From: Collimonas sp. OK307 | Lineage (GTDB): Bacteria; Pseudomonadota; Gammaproteobacteria; Burkholderiales; Burkholderiaceae_D | Assembly (NCBI RefSeq): GCF_900113705.1 | Contig: NZ_FOQI01000023.1 | Span: forward strand, 1-64,000 | Direction of reading: 5' to 3' | DNA length: 64,000 bases | Part shown: positions 35,966 to 44,434 of the stretch, one piece after another | How the letters are laid out: each line of letters opens with the position of its first letter | How positions within the stretch are numbered: the first letter of the stretch is position 1 | Notes under the pieces: model-generated | The model's input: the letters and a program-made list of their open reading frames with translations, nothing else | Database searches by the model: none | What the model was told of the DNA's origin: nothing | Made by a program: the position numbers and the translations under genes

Positions 35966-37033
35966 TCAGATCTGCCAGGCGCCGTTGCGATAAACCTGTT
36001 CGTCATCAAGGTAGACGGCTTCAGTTACCGCAAAAACATCGATGTGATATCTGGCGCTTGCGCGTTTGATATTGGCCTTGTTGTAGACGCCGTGTTTGGC
36101 GCCGAGTGACAGGTGGATGCCGCACATGCGTTCGTAGGTACCGATATCGCTGACCATCCGGTCCCGCGAAAACGCGCGATTCATGCCGAAACCCAGCTCC
36201 CGCAGCCATACTTCACCTTCGTCGGCGCGGATATTGGCTAGTACCTGATCGAAATCGGGAGTTGAATCCAGCACGTCGGTGACGCGGCCCTTGTTGATCA
36301 CCAGGGTGATGGGATGCGCCGGCTGGTTAACCCGGAACGAGGTGTCGCCAAAAACAAAGATACGTACGCGTCCGTTCACCGCTTCCAGGTCTTGCGCTTC
36401 GGTGAACACTTCACCGATGGGAAACTGGCCGCCGACATTGTTCATTTCGCTGTAGTCGCCGATGTTCAGTTTGGCCGGCTCGAACGGCGACGCAAACACC
36501 AGGCGCTCGCCACCGCTGTCGACGACGCCCATGCGGGCGTTGTCGATCCGCGCTTTCAGCGCATAGCCGACGCCGCGGTAGTAGCCGGGGTCATACGCCA
36601 GCGACTCGATGTAGTAGAGCGCTTGCGCCCCCGGCATGCGCGACAGATGCGGATGTTCTATCACCTTGAGTGCACGCTTGAACAGTTCGACGCGGATCCG
36701 GAACGCCTCCAAACGGAAGTTGGTCGATTGAATCAGCACCACCAGGTCGTTCGCCCCAAGTACCGCAAAAGCGGCGAGCACTGCATCCGGTGTGACGGCA
36801 TCGAAGTCGATGAATGTCGCATCCGGCAAGCAGCGCCGGTAGGCTTCGGTAAGCGCGATGGCGAGTTCGCAGCGCGTGTCCGATACAACCACGGCAGCAC
36901 GCGGCGGCGCGTGCTGGATTGTCATTGAAAGGATGTCGCGCAGATGCTTTTCTGCCGCGTCAATCGCTTCCTCTGGGATCGTTTCCGCGTTTGCCGTGCC
37001 GACGCCTTCTTCGTTTGCTGTTGGATTGATCAT
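35966..37033 (-). CDS. M29 aminopeptidase-like metal enzyme
   Basis: About 355 residues. The C-terminal half matches peptidase family M29 (aminopeptidase S/T fold): GGQFPIGEVFTEAQDLE (Glu as metal ligand, about residues 225-240), GEVWLRELGFGMN (second Glu), and GIHLSLGAKHGVYNK (His). The first half is less like characterised M29 enzymes, and no thermophilic-type N-terminal signature is seen. NicX, the 2,5-dihydroxypyridine dioxygenase, also shares this fold, so the reaction is open: peptide cleavage or an aromatic-ring step. The ATG at 37033 and one at 37072 are both possible; neither has a clear ribosome-binding site. It is convergent with the hemerythrin gene. Confidence 0.7.
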   Translation of the reverse strand: MINPTANEEGVGTANAETIPEEAIDAAEKHLRDILSMTIQHAPPRAAVVVSDTRCELAIALTEAYRRCLPDATFIDFDAVTPDAVLAAFAVLGANDLVVLIQSTNFRLEAFRIRVELFKRALKVIEHPHLSRMPGAQALYYIESLAYDPGYYRGVGYALKARIDNARMGVVDSGGERLVFASPFEPAKLNIGDYSEMNNVGGQFPIGEVFTEAQDLEAVNGRVRIFVFGDTSFRVNQPAHPITLVINKGRVTDVLDSTPDFDQVLANIRADEGEVWLRELGFGMNRAFSRDRMVSDIGTYERMCGIHLSLGAKHGVYNKANIKRASARYHIDVFAVTEAVYLDDEQVYRNGAWQI

Positions 37034-37200
37034 CAATTTACCGTATCGGGAAGCTGGGGAGCACAGTGTCATAAGACCAAGTCTTGGTGACCGGGCAACT
37101 CCTGCTGGATCGGTATTTTAATCGACAACCGCCGTCGGGGCTGGTTTTTGGCGGATTGCGGGCTGATTACGAACAGATTGCGAGGCGATCATGGCCAAGG

Positions 37201-38007
37201 TTAGAGCGGAGAAAAACCGTAAGCTGCAAAGGTTTTCTGTGCTTCCGGACTAAGCAGGAACAGGGCAAAGCGATAGGCTGCGTCGTGCGTGCCAGCTGGC
37301 TTGTTCAGCACGGTCAAGCCGAAATCGGCTGCAATCGCGAGCTCCGGGGGCAGCACAACTTTAGTGAGCGTACTGTCGGCGACAGTTTGACGCGAGCTGC
37401 AATAGCCGATAAAGGCATCAACTCGTTTTTCTTCAAGAAAATACTTTACCGGCTCCCGCCCGGCCGGGACTGCCGGGCTGTGGCGGCCGCCCACCAGTTG
37501 CTGCGCTTTGGATTCGAGCAGTTCTTTGGCGCCTGGCCGGATTGCGCCGGCTTTGGCAAATAACTGCCAGGCGTAGTCGCCGCCGGGATCAGCCTGGGGT
37601 GTCGAGGTGCCGAATTTGACATTCGCGTCCAGCAGTTTACTCAGAAGGTTTTGCGCGCTTAACGCCAGCTCCGGCCGTGCCAGGACGCACACGCTATTAC
37701 GAGCAAACACCAGTGCCGGAATCGCCTTGCCTTCGCGGGCCAGCTGCTGCGGATGCGCCATGTTCGCGGATGCAAAAACATCTACTTTTTCACCGCGCTC
37801 TATGCGCTCCAGCAACAGGCCGGAAGGGCCGAATACCGTCTCAACCGACTCACCGGTGCTGGCGCCGAACTGTTTCGCCAGCACGGTTAGCGGGCCGGTC
37901 AGGCTGCCGGCAGCAAATACCTTGATTGGATCTTGAGCCTGGGCTTGGCTGGCGACGGCGCCCAGCAAGGCGAGTGCAATCAGTGTGCGGTTGAATAATG
38001 TGGACAT
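37201..38007 (-). CDS. molybdate-type (ModA-like) ABC substrate-binding protein
   Basis: 268 residues. A signal peptide (to about AQAQD) is followed by IKVFAAGSLTGPLTVLAKQF, the ModA/WtpA-type first strand, and VFGPSGLLLERIERGEKVDVFASANMAHP, which holds the oxyanion-binding Ser residues. The core GTSTPQADPGGDYAWQLF and DAFIGYCSS fit the family. It would bind molybdate, tungstate or a similar oxyanion in the periplasm. No modB or modC is adjacent, so it is an orphan binding protein; its ligand may differ (for example phosphonate or a metal-oxo anion). The gene precedes the M29-like gene by 167 bp on the same strand. Confidence 0.82.
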   Translation of the reverse strand: MSTLFNRTLIALALLGAVASQAQAQDPIKVFAAGSLTGPLTVLAKQFGASTGESVETVFGPSGLLLERIERGEKVDVFASANMAHPQQLAREGKAIPALVFARNSVCVLARPELALSAQNLLSKLLDANVKFGTSTPQADPGGDYAWQLFAKAGAIRPGAKELLESKAQQLVGGRHSPAVPAGREPVKYFLEEKRVDAFIGYCSSRQTVADSTLTKVVLPPELAIAADFGLTVLNKPAGTHDAAYRFALFLLSPEAQKTFAAYGFSPL

Positions 38008-38119
38008 GGGTGGGATTTGTTTCGCTTGAGGAGATGGAGTTTTAATTTCGATATATTTTACGGTATACAGCGAAAGATAGGAAAACAGCCATCGTTTCGG
38101 TTGTTTCGACTCCTGCTCA

Positions 38120-38146
38120 AGATGCGCACCTTTGACGTGCGCATCT
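38120..38146. terminator. perfect 10-bp stem-loop between ModA-like and RHH-like genes
   Basis: AGATGCGCAC (38120-38129) and GTGCGCATCT (38137-38146) pair fully, with loop CTTTGAC. It lies 32 bp after the end of the minus-strand RHH-like gene and 112 bp before the start of ModA. There is no T-run on the minus side, so it could act as an attenuating or processing hairpin rather than a rho-independent terminator. Confidence 0.5.
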
Positions 38147-38177
38147 ATCTGCTTCTATCCGCCTCGTTCTTACACCA

Positions 38178-38444
38178 TCAGGCTGAGAGGCCCTTGGCAA
38201 GCAGTTCGGCTACCAATTGATTGAGATCCAGTTCGCGTTCTTTAGCCAGGGTTTGCAGCTGCTGCACCAGATCGCCGTTCAGTTTGACCGCAAACGGCAC
38301 CAGCCCCGCTGCCTGATCACGCTTACGCTGCTCGCGGCGGTCGACCACTGTGGTATCGCTGCCGCCAAAAGCGGAAGCCCCTGGGGCCGCCATCTTTCCC
38401 ATCAGTTTTTTGGCATCGCTCTTTGCCATTCCGGTTTTTTTCAC
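38178..38444 (-). CDS. small ribbon-helix-helix-like protein
   Basis: 88 residues. The C-terminal half (LVPFAVKLNGDLVQQLQTLAKERELDLNQLVAELLAKGL) has the strand-helix-helix pattern of RHH DNA-binding dimers; the N-terminal half (KKTGMAKSDAKKLMGKMA, VVDRREQRKRDQAAG) is basic and disordered. It starts at a GTG with AGGA about nine bases upstream; an ATG five codons later is less supported. It may be a chromosomal RHH regulator or an antitoxin without a toxin next to it. It follows the polysaccharide operon by 125 bp on the same strand, so a regulatory link is possible but unproven. Confidence 0.65.
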   Translation of the reverse strand: MKKTGMAKSDAKKLMGKMAAPGASAFGGSDTTVVDRREQRKRDQAAGLVPFAVKLNGDLVQQLQTLAKERELDLNQLVAELLAKGLSA

Positions 38445-38569
38445 TATTGATATCCTGGTTGATAAACGTTATTCGATTGCGCACAGTATAAGCTCGGCTT
38501 CACTGTGGCGGTGTTTTCCCTGTTCCGGGCCAGGGAGAATCTATCGAAGCGACTGCTCGCAGTGACGAT

Positions 38570-39388
38570 TTATTCACGCCGCTTCCAGCTCATGGCCCAG
38601 GAATAGAAGCCGACCAATGCGCCGAACTGGACCAGGCTTGATCCAAGCAGGTAGATAACGGGATGCCAAAGCAGCGAATACTGCAGCATCACCCAGGCCG
38701 CGAACGTATATTGAAAAGGCGTCAACACAATCAGGTAGATCATCGCCATCAGCGACAGCAGGATCTTGCGTGGAATACCGAAATCGAAAATATTATAGAG
38801 CAGCCCATATATCCATGGCGTGAGCAAAATCAACACCATCGATGCCTGCGACAAAGCGGAAATGGAAGACGCCGACTGGTAGGGAAATTCCGCTGCCCAG
38901 AAATAAAAATAGAACTGGCTGGCCACCTGGATCATGGCCAGAACACGCAACGCATAAGACATCGGCAGCATGCGGACCGGCAGCAACGTGGTGCCAAGCA
39001 GGATTGTGATCGCAATCAACATGCCGGCCCACCACTGCAAAGGATTCGGTAGGGCCGCTTGAACGTAGGCGTAGGGGATAGATTGAATCCCGGGAAAAGA
39101 TGCCTTATCCGATTTAAGCAATATTTCACCGCCAAGGCCACCGGCCCAGAATCTTATGATGCCGGCCCACAATTCGGCAATCAAAGGCCATGCGAGCAAG
39201 GTGCAAAAGAAAATAACAGTCGGCACCAGCAACACATCTGCCCATCGGCTGCGCGGGAAAGACAATCGTCGCAAGGCACGGTGAGTCTGTATCAATTGAC
39301 CGCCGAAGCCGGAAAAACGGGGATTGACGCCGATGTGGCTGCGCGCTTCCGCAGGCAATCCGGTTGCGGCGTTTTTTTTCGGTTTCAT
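38570..39388 (-). CDS. polytopic inner-membrane protein of the polysaccharide operon
   Basis: 272 residues with about six hydrophobic segments (for instance around residues 50-75, 115-137, 145-163, 178-200, 205-232 and 238-260). The loop SDKASFPGIQSIPYAYVQAA between the first two is long and probably periplasmic. No family is recognised with certainty; it has a loose resemblance to Yip1/DUF-type membrane proteins. The start ATG at 39388 overlaps the stop of the YaiO-like gene by four bases (ATGA), so it is coupled to the operon. It might be a flippase-like or scaffolding subunit for the polymer; that is inference. The long ORF start at 39499 lies inside the previous gene and is not used. Confidence 0.8.
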   Translation of the reverse strand: MKPKKNAATGLPAEARSHIGVNPRFSGFGGQLIQTHRALRRLSFPRSRWADVLLVPTVIFFCTLLAWPLIAELWAGIIRFWAGGLGGEILLKSDKASFPGIQSIPYAYVQAALPNPLQWWAGMLIAITILLGTTLLPVRMLPMSYALRVLAMIQVASQFYFYFWAAEFPYQSASSISALSQASMVLILLTPWIYGLLYNIFDFGIPRKILLSLMAMIYLIVLTPFQYTFAAWVMLQYSLLWHPVIYLLGSSLVQFGALVGFYSWAMSWKRRE

Positions 39389-40470
39389 CTGAAACTCCAG
39401 CGCCAGCCGAGAGTAAGCGAGAGCCGATCGTAGAGCGGGCTTTGGTAGTACTCCAGCAATGCAAGTAACAGACTGTCGCGGGTGATTCTCTGGCGCCACT
39501 GGATGCTGGCGGTATTGCTCTTGAAATTAACCAGTTCCGGGCCGCCAGGCAGTACCTTGTAGGTTTCCTTGGCGTGCTCATAGCGGACGATGATTGCGCG
39601 GTGATCATCATTGCCGAAAGTCGCGGCTATGTATTGGCTGGGGCCCAGTATCGTGCCAGGGTTAGCCCAGTTCAGGCGCACGCCACCCTCCATCACCAAT
39701 CCGGTAAAGTAGCCGATGCCGGTAAACAGTAATCCCTGGTCGGCGCGCGCGCTTTCATTGCCTTTTGCGTAGTAGGCGCCGACGCCGGCGACATACTGCC
39801 GTTCACTGCCGAATTTCCGATAACCGGTTGTATCGACACGCCAGCTTGGAAACAAGGGACTGTTCCCGGTCCCGACGGCGACGGTACTGTAATAGTCTTC
39901 AGAGAAATCGTGGGTGAGCGAGACGTTCCCGTAGTTTCCCGAATAGCCGAAACGCGATTGTTGCGTCAATTCTCCCTGCACTACACCCGCGGATGTGACC
40001 ATCATGCCGCGCAACGCTACCAAACGGGCATGGCCGTAGCCGTGCGTCATGTTGCCGTCGCCGCCGACCAGTTCCAGCGCGCCACGCTCGGGACCTAATT
40101 CCGAGTCTTTGCCTGCGAGGATGTCGGCCGATGCCCCCGGACCGGGGTTTTGGTCGAGTGCCACGGCCAGGGGAGCGGGGGCGACCGGTGCTGCTGCCGC
40201 TACCGGCATATTAGCGCCCGCAACTGCTGGCGCCATAGCAGGTGCGTTGCCGGCAGTTGGGGCTGGTTCGGCCGGTGCACCATACTGCGACAACAAGCGA
40301 GGGTGCAGGAAGCCAGACGATGGTATGGCGGCATCGATGCCAGTCGCTGCATGGGAAGAATAGGCGGCGGCGCCAAAAGATAGCCCTAATGCCGTCAGGG
40401 CCGTTTTCGCCCTCAGCGTCCTGTGGCGAGCTGATATCCGGATATCATCGTTACTAGTTGCAGTATTCAA
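39385..40470 (-). CDS. YaiO-family outer-membrane beta-barrel protein
   Basis: 361 residues. A signal region (about 1-40, cut after SSHAA) leads to a Pro/Ala-rich stretch (about 60-100). The barrel begins RGALELVGGDGNMTHGYGHARLVALRG and continues DYYSTVAVGTGNSPLFPSWRVDTTGYRKFG, the YaiO pattern, with SLTLGWRWSFR as the final strand ending in Phe-Arg. E. coli yaiO lies next to a GT2 gene (yaiP) and a deacetylase (yaiS), the same set as here. It is the likely outer-membrane exit or anchoring pore for the polymer. The start is a TTG at 40470, overlapping the deacetylase stop by four bases (TTGA), with AGAAGG six bases before it. Confidence 0.85.
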   Translation of the reverse strand: MNTATSNDDIRISARHRTLRAKTALTALGLSFGAAAYSSHAATGIDAAIPSSGFLHPRLLSQYGAPAEPAPTAGNAPAMAPAVAGANMPVAAAAPVAPAPLAVALDQNPGPGASADILAGKDSELGPERGALELVGGDGNMTHGYGHARLVALRGMMVTSAGVVQGELTQQSRFGYSGNYGNVSLTHDFSEDYYSTVAVGTGNSPLFPSWRVDTTGYRKFGSERQYVAGVGAYYAKGNESARADQGLLFTGIGYFTGLVMEGGVRLNWANPGTILGPSQYIAATFGNDDHRAIIVRYEHAKETYKVLPGGPELVNFKSNTASIQWRQRITRDSLLLALLEYYQSPLYDRLSLTLGWRWSFR

Positions 40471-42320
40471 TGTTGGGCCTTCTTCATCAACGGTGTTGAA
40501 ATGCGAAGTTGTTGTACGTCGCCGGCGATCACAGCCCAACTGTCGCCACGGCGTTCTATTTTTGCGTTGCCACTGGTTACCCGCGGCTCGGCATACAGCG
40601 ATGCGGAAAATAACCAGGTCAGCTGATTCAATGAGGCGGTATTGGCAGCATCGATCACTACCGCATTATTGTCACTGGAAATATTCCATACAGTCTGTTC
40701 CCTGCGAGTCATGAAGTTAGCAAGATCTGTCATGGTGCGCCAGCGAAATACGCCTTTTTTTTCAGCTTTGTCGGCGGCCAGCATCAACTGGTTGATCGCA
40801 TCGGGATACAGGACCGCGCCTGGCGGATGGAAATAAATCAGCCGTATCTGCCCGGTATTCTCTGTAAATCGCACCAGCGAGGTCAGCCAGCTGCTGATTT
40901 CACTTTCCGGAATATGCTCCGTGTAGGCCTCTTCGATGGTACTGATGTGGCCGTAAGTCTGTACCGGAAATGACCAGATGCGCTGGTCCCGGCGGCCGTC
41001 GCGATAGGTGTGGGTCGGCCCTTGCCCGATATTGCCGGTGAAATAGTAGGCCTGGACATTTTGCGCCTCCAGCCAATCGGTGACCCAGACCGGCTGGTTT
41101 CCGTTGGGTGCGGAATACTCGGTTTGCTCGTGTCCGGTCAAACGCCTGACGGCATCGGCATTTTGTTCCAGATAGGGAGTCATTTGCTGTTCATTACTGT
41201 CGGACACGTGTTTACCAAACCAGTCGTGTATCCAGCCGCCGTGACTGCCGATTTCATTCCCCTGTTCCAGCAGGGTCTGCAGTAATTCCCGGAATGCCTT
41301 GTTGTTGTTCAGGTCAACACCAAGGCCGTCGCCGAATTCGCGCTGATCCGGTCCGGCAGTGACGTGGATGCTGAACGGTCCGCGCGTGAATACGCCGGCC
41401 TTGATCAGCTGATCCATTGCAGGAATGCAGATCTTGGCGTCGCAGTGCCAATTCAAGACCAGGCCGCCGATTCCTTCCGGAGCTGCAGACAATTGCGGTT
41501 GTCCCATGATCCGGTGTGCAAAATAATGCAGGAAACCATGCATCAATATGCCGTCGGTTCGCAGCTTTAAATAACCCAGCGGCAAATTGACGAAGAGAAC
41601 CTGCCCTTTGCCGACAGCGTGTTCGCCGGCAATCACGGTTTTTCCTGCCGCTTGCATGCGCACCGTGCCGGCATAGGAGCCTGCGGTGCGCAGGACAGGA
41701 TAGCGCAAAGTATCCTCGCCGTAACCTGACAGGACCGCCTGGCCGGCGGTATCGATCCAACGGCCTGGCGGCAGGTATAGTGCTTCCATTATCTCCGCAC
41801 TGCCAGAGATGGTTGGATGGAAAGACATCTTTTCGTGTAGCGTCTGATACATCGCGTAGTCTGTCCCGGCTAGCTTGGAAAAGCGCGATGCCGGCTCGGC
41901 ATAATAGCCGTTTTCGTCCAATATGCCGGCATCGCCGACCAGCATCAAGGCTCCGCCATTTTCTACAAACTGGCTTATCTGGTTAACAAAAGCCGTGTTG
42001 ATCTGGCGATGAATGGTGTCCGGTAAAATCACGCCGGCAAATGGCCGCTCGCCTTGCAGTCCGCGCCGCGAAAATTCCGACGCTGTAATTGTTTCCAGGC
42101 GAATCCCTTCTTCTGCGGCGCCATCAAGCCATGCTGCGGCATACAGCCGATTTGCATCGGATAACGTGTCCGGCAAGACCAAGGCAATCGCGTCGCTTTG
42201 CCATTGCGCCGGACTAATCCGATTGATGCGCACCATCCAGGTCGCGGCAGCACCAATGATCGCTGCCACCAGCAGTGTCAGCCCTATCTTGGACAGTTTG
42301 GGGAGATGTAATGCATTCAT
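40467..42320 (-). CDS. membrane-anchored NodB-like polysaccharide deacetylase with an N-terminal GATase-like domain
   Basis: 617 residues. One N-terminal membrane helix (about 12-30) is followed by a periplasmic domain (about 40-270) with FAGVILPDT, GGALMLVGDAGI and VLFVNLPLGYL, a flavodoxin/GATase-like beta-alpha fold seen in proteins paired with deacetylases. The NodB-like part begins GGLVLNWHCDAK (about 283; Asp as base/metal site) and has EIGSHGGWIHDWFGK (His ligands spaced four apart). SFPVQTYGHI and IRLIYFHPPGAVL complete the barrel. It would remove acetyl groups from the nascent N-acetylhexosamine polymer in the periplasm, as PgaB does in PNAG. It overlaps its neighbours by four bases on both sides. 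Confidence 0.85.
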   Translation of the reverse strand: MNALHLPKLSKIGLTLLVAAIIGAAATWMVRINRISPAQWQSDAIALVLPDTLSDANRLYAAAWLDGAAEEGIRLETITASEFSRRGLQGERPFAGVILPDTIHRQINTAFVNQISQFVENGGALMLVGDAGILDENGYYAEPASRFSKLAGTDYAMYQTLHEKMSFHPTISGSAEIMEALYLPPGRWIDTAGQAVLSGYGEDTLRYPVLRTAGSYAGTVRMQAAGKTVIAGEHAVGKGQVLFVNLPLGYLKLRTDGILMHGFLHYFAHRIMGQPQLSAAPEGIGGLVLNWHCDAKICIPAMDQLIKAGVFTRGPFSIHVTAGPDQREFGDGLGVDLNNNKAFRELLQTLLEQGNEIGSHGGWIHDWFGKHVSDSNEQQMTPYLEQNADAVRRLTGHEQTEYSAPNGNQPVWVTDWLEAQNVQAYYFTGNIGQGPTHTYRDGRRDQRIWSFPVQTYGHISTIEEAYTEHIPESEISSWLTSLVRFTENTGQIRLIYFHPPGAVLYPDAINQLMLAADKAEKKGVFRWRTMTDLANFMTRREQTVWNISSDNNAVVIDAANTASLNQLTWLFSASLYAEPRVTSGNAKIERRGDSWAVIAGDVQQLRISTPLMKKAQH

Positions 42321-43366
42321 GATGGCGGCGGGGTTAGTGCTGGCTTTAGCGCATTTGTCAAACCGATGCGAACGCCTTCCTCGACAATGTTCCAGCGGCC
42401 GCCGGCGCGCCAGGCGTCGGAATTTTCAAGCCAGGTGCGGGCGGTTGCCAAATCACCGGTTTGGTATGCCGCCCAGGCGATTAGTCCCCACGGGAAATGA
42501 TCGCTTGCACCGGCCAGCCATTTTTGACCGTAGCGTTCCATCCACACGCGCCAGTAACGTTCCCCGCTGGTTCCGGTGCGCAGGCCATACAGCCACAGGT
42601 AAACCGGCGCCACGGCATTGGGATAGAAACCGTAGGGTGTGGGCGGTACGCTGGCGCGCTCCGGTTCCAGGGCGCCATTTTGGTCGTAGCCATAATTGCG
42701 CTGCAGTCCTTGCAACATGCTGGCGCCAATCGGCAAGGCTGCCAGCTGTACTGCAAAGCGTGCTGTCGCCGAGCGATCCCGACGCAGGGTGTTCAGTGCG
42801 CCGATCACTTCGACATTGTCAGCAAAATAGGCAGGGCTGCCGCCGGACCGGGCGTGAAAAGTCTGTTGGGCAGGATTCCACAAGGTTGCCAGATGATCGA
42901 GAGATCGGGCGCAACTGGCAGCCAGCACCCTGTCTCCTGACAAAACTTCTGCCGCCAGCAGGCACCATAATGCATCGAGGGAATCGTCGGCGTCGGCAGG
43001 TCCGCAGGCGACCCAATCTGTCGCACCGCTGCGACAGATCCGAGGGAACGGGCCGTTCGCCTGCTGGAATGGCAGCAGCCAATGGGCAAAGGACGAGGTC
43101 AGGTCTGTTACGTCGACGCCCAGCCGATGCGCGGCCAGCAGCGCTTTGAGTGCAAAATAAGGTTCGACATAATCGCCTTTGGGGAAGACGGTGATAGCAC
43201 CATCCGGCAAAATAAAATCGGCAAACAGGATTGCGCTCTGCATGGGCTGAGCTTGGTCCGCAGCTGTTGCCGTAGCCAGTGTCGGATAGCCGATACTCAA
43301 AGCACCGGCGAGCGCGCAGCACATTGATGCCAGCGCCTGTCTTGCCTTCCCCGTATCAAGCCGCAT
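42317..43366 (-). CDS. periplasmic six-hairpin-like glycosidase family protein
   Basis: 349 residues. An N-terminal signal (about 1-30, ASMCCALAGALSIGYPTLATA) is followed by an alpha-helical repeat fold: FALKALLAAHRLGVDVTDL, ADADDSLDALWCLLAAEVL and GLIAWAAYQTGDLATARTWL, as in (alpha/alpha)6 glycosidases related to GH8/GH88-type folds. Acidic candidates are DADDSLD (about 113-119) and ERASVPPTPYG. Such a hydrolase in a synthase operon often trims or releases the polymer during export (BcsZ and PelA have this role elsewhere). The ATG at 43366 has GGGGGAG upstream and overlaps the preceding gene by 11 bases. It lies directly before the deacetylase (ATGA overlap). Confidence 0.7.
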   Translation of the reverse strand: MRLDTGKARQALASMCCALAGALSIGYPTLATATAADQAQPMQSAILFADFILPDGAITVFPKGDYVEPYFALKALLAAHRLGVDVTDLTSSFAHWLLPFQQANGPFPRICRSGATDWVACGPADADDSLDALWCLLAAEVLSGDRVLAASCARSLDHLATLWNPAQQTFHARSGGSPAYFADNVEVIGALNTLRRDRSATARFAVQLAALPIGASMLQGLQRNYGYDQNGALEPERASVPPTPYGFYPNAVAPVYLWLYGLRTGTSGERYWRVWMERYGQKWLAGASDHFPWGLIAWAAYQTGDLATARTWLENSDAWRAGGRWNIVEEGVRIGLTNALKPALTPPPS

Positions 43367-44432
43367 CAGGTATCTCCCCCGGTGCGACCGTTGCACCGTC
43401 TTGCGTGGTGATCACGCCGTGCACGATGCAGCCGGCGGCGATGGTCAATGTACGGCAGATCATGGTGGTAGGCGCATCGGGCGTGCCAATGCGACAATCG
43501 GGACCGATCATGATATCGTTTTGACTGATTACAGGGCCGAGCACCGAACAACCCTTTTCAAGCACGATGTCTTTGTTGGAAACAATGCTGCCGGCAACGC
43601 GGGATCGCTGTTCCAGGCGCAGGTCGCCATAGGTCTTGATGCTGCCGAATACCGTTGTGCCGGGAAGCACTCTATATGCTCCTCGAACTACAAAGTCGCC
43701 ATTCCGGCTGGCATCCGGGGATGGTTCGGCGCCATCGTCCAGGACATGGCGCGTACGTACTGGCGGCGCTGAAGGCGCCGCCTCAGCGGTGTCGCCAGAA
43801 GTGCTGGAAGCGCCGAAGTACATGCTCGGCGCTCCTGCGCGCACAAATCGACTGCCGTCGGCAAAGTTTATTTCCTTGGTTGCGGTAATGCGGCCGTCAA
43901 TCGATGCGTTGTTGCCGACCCGAATGTAGCGGGCATCTATCCAGCGATGGACCACCGTATTTGCGCCGAGATAGATCATGCCCTGCGCCGAGCAGGCGCG
44001 CAGGCTTGCTCCGACGCCAACCGCCAGATCGCCGACGGCAAACAGATCGGCCTGGTTATGGCTGCCGGGCGGCAAACGCGCATCGTGTACGAGAATCACG
44101 ATGCCGTTGCTTTTCCGAAGTGCCTCCAATGTCTCGGGATGATAGTTGGCGTCGGTGTCATCGCCGAGACGTTGATGCACGATGCAGATATTGTTGCCTA
44201 TGCTGTAGGTCAGTTCGGTTGGCAAGTCCTGCAAGTTCAGCAATTTGACGCCTGGCATGCTGGTAATGCGCGAGCGGAAGCTGTCCGCGAGATAGTGTAA
44301 ATTATTTATTTCATTCCGGTGCACCGGCAACGGCGCGATGTCGGTAGGGCGCAGCCACTCGTTTACAGCAGGAATATACGGCACGAAAACGATCAGGATC
44401 ACGCAGATTAACAGTAGCGTCGGGAAAGCCAT
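43356..44432 (-). CDS. membrane-anchored bactofilin-like (polymer-forming) protein
   Basis: 358 residues. An N-terminal hydrophobic helix (FPTLLLICVILIVFVPYI) anchors it. Two stretches (about 120-200 and 255-350) have the right-handed beta-helix repeats of the polymer-forming/bactofilin type: AVGDLAVGVGASLRACS, YIRVGNNASIDGRITATKEI, TVFGSIKTYGDLRLEQRSRVAGSIVSNKDIVLEKGCSVLG and CRTLTIAAGCIVHG. A disordered Ser/Pro-rich stretch joins them. Bactofilins polymerise and place wall or envelope enzymes. Here it may scaffold the synthase complex. It starts two bases after the GT2 stop. Confidence 0.8.
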   Translation of the reverse strand: MAFPTLLLICVILIVFVPYIPAVNEWLRPTDIAPLPVHRNEINNLHYLADSFRSRITSMPGVKLLNLQDLPTELTYSIGNNICIVHQRLGDDTDANYHPETLEALRKSNGIVILVHDARLPPGSHNQADLFAVGDLAVGVGASLRACSAQGMIYLGANTVVHRWIDARYIRVGNNASIDGRITATKEINFADGSRFVRAGAPSMYFGASSTSGDTAEAAPSAPPVRTRHVLDDGAEPSPDASRNGDFVVRGAYRVLPGTTVFGSIKTYGDLRLEQRSRVAGSIVSNKDIVLEKGCSVLGPVISQNDIMIGPDCRIGTPDAPTTMICRTLTIAAGCIVHGVITTQDGATVAPGEIPDAA

Positions 44433-44434
44433 GG

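Noticed and set aside
42013-43149. Plus-strand frame (378 codons) opposite the deacetylase and hydrolase genes
   Set aside because: Antisense, Arg/Ala/Pro-rich low-complexity product; opposite genes are supported by domain motifs.
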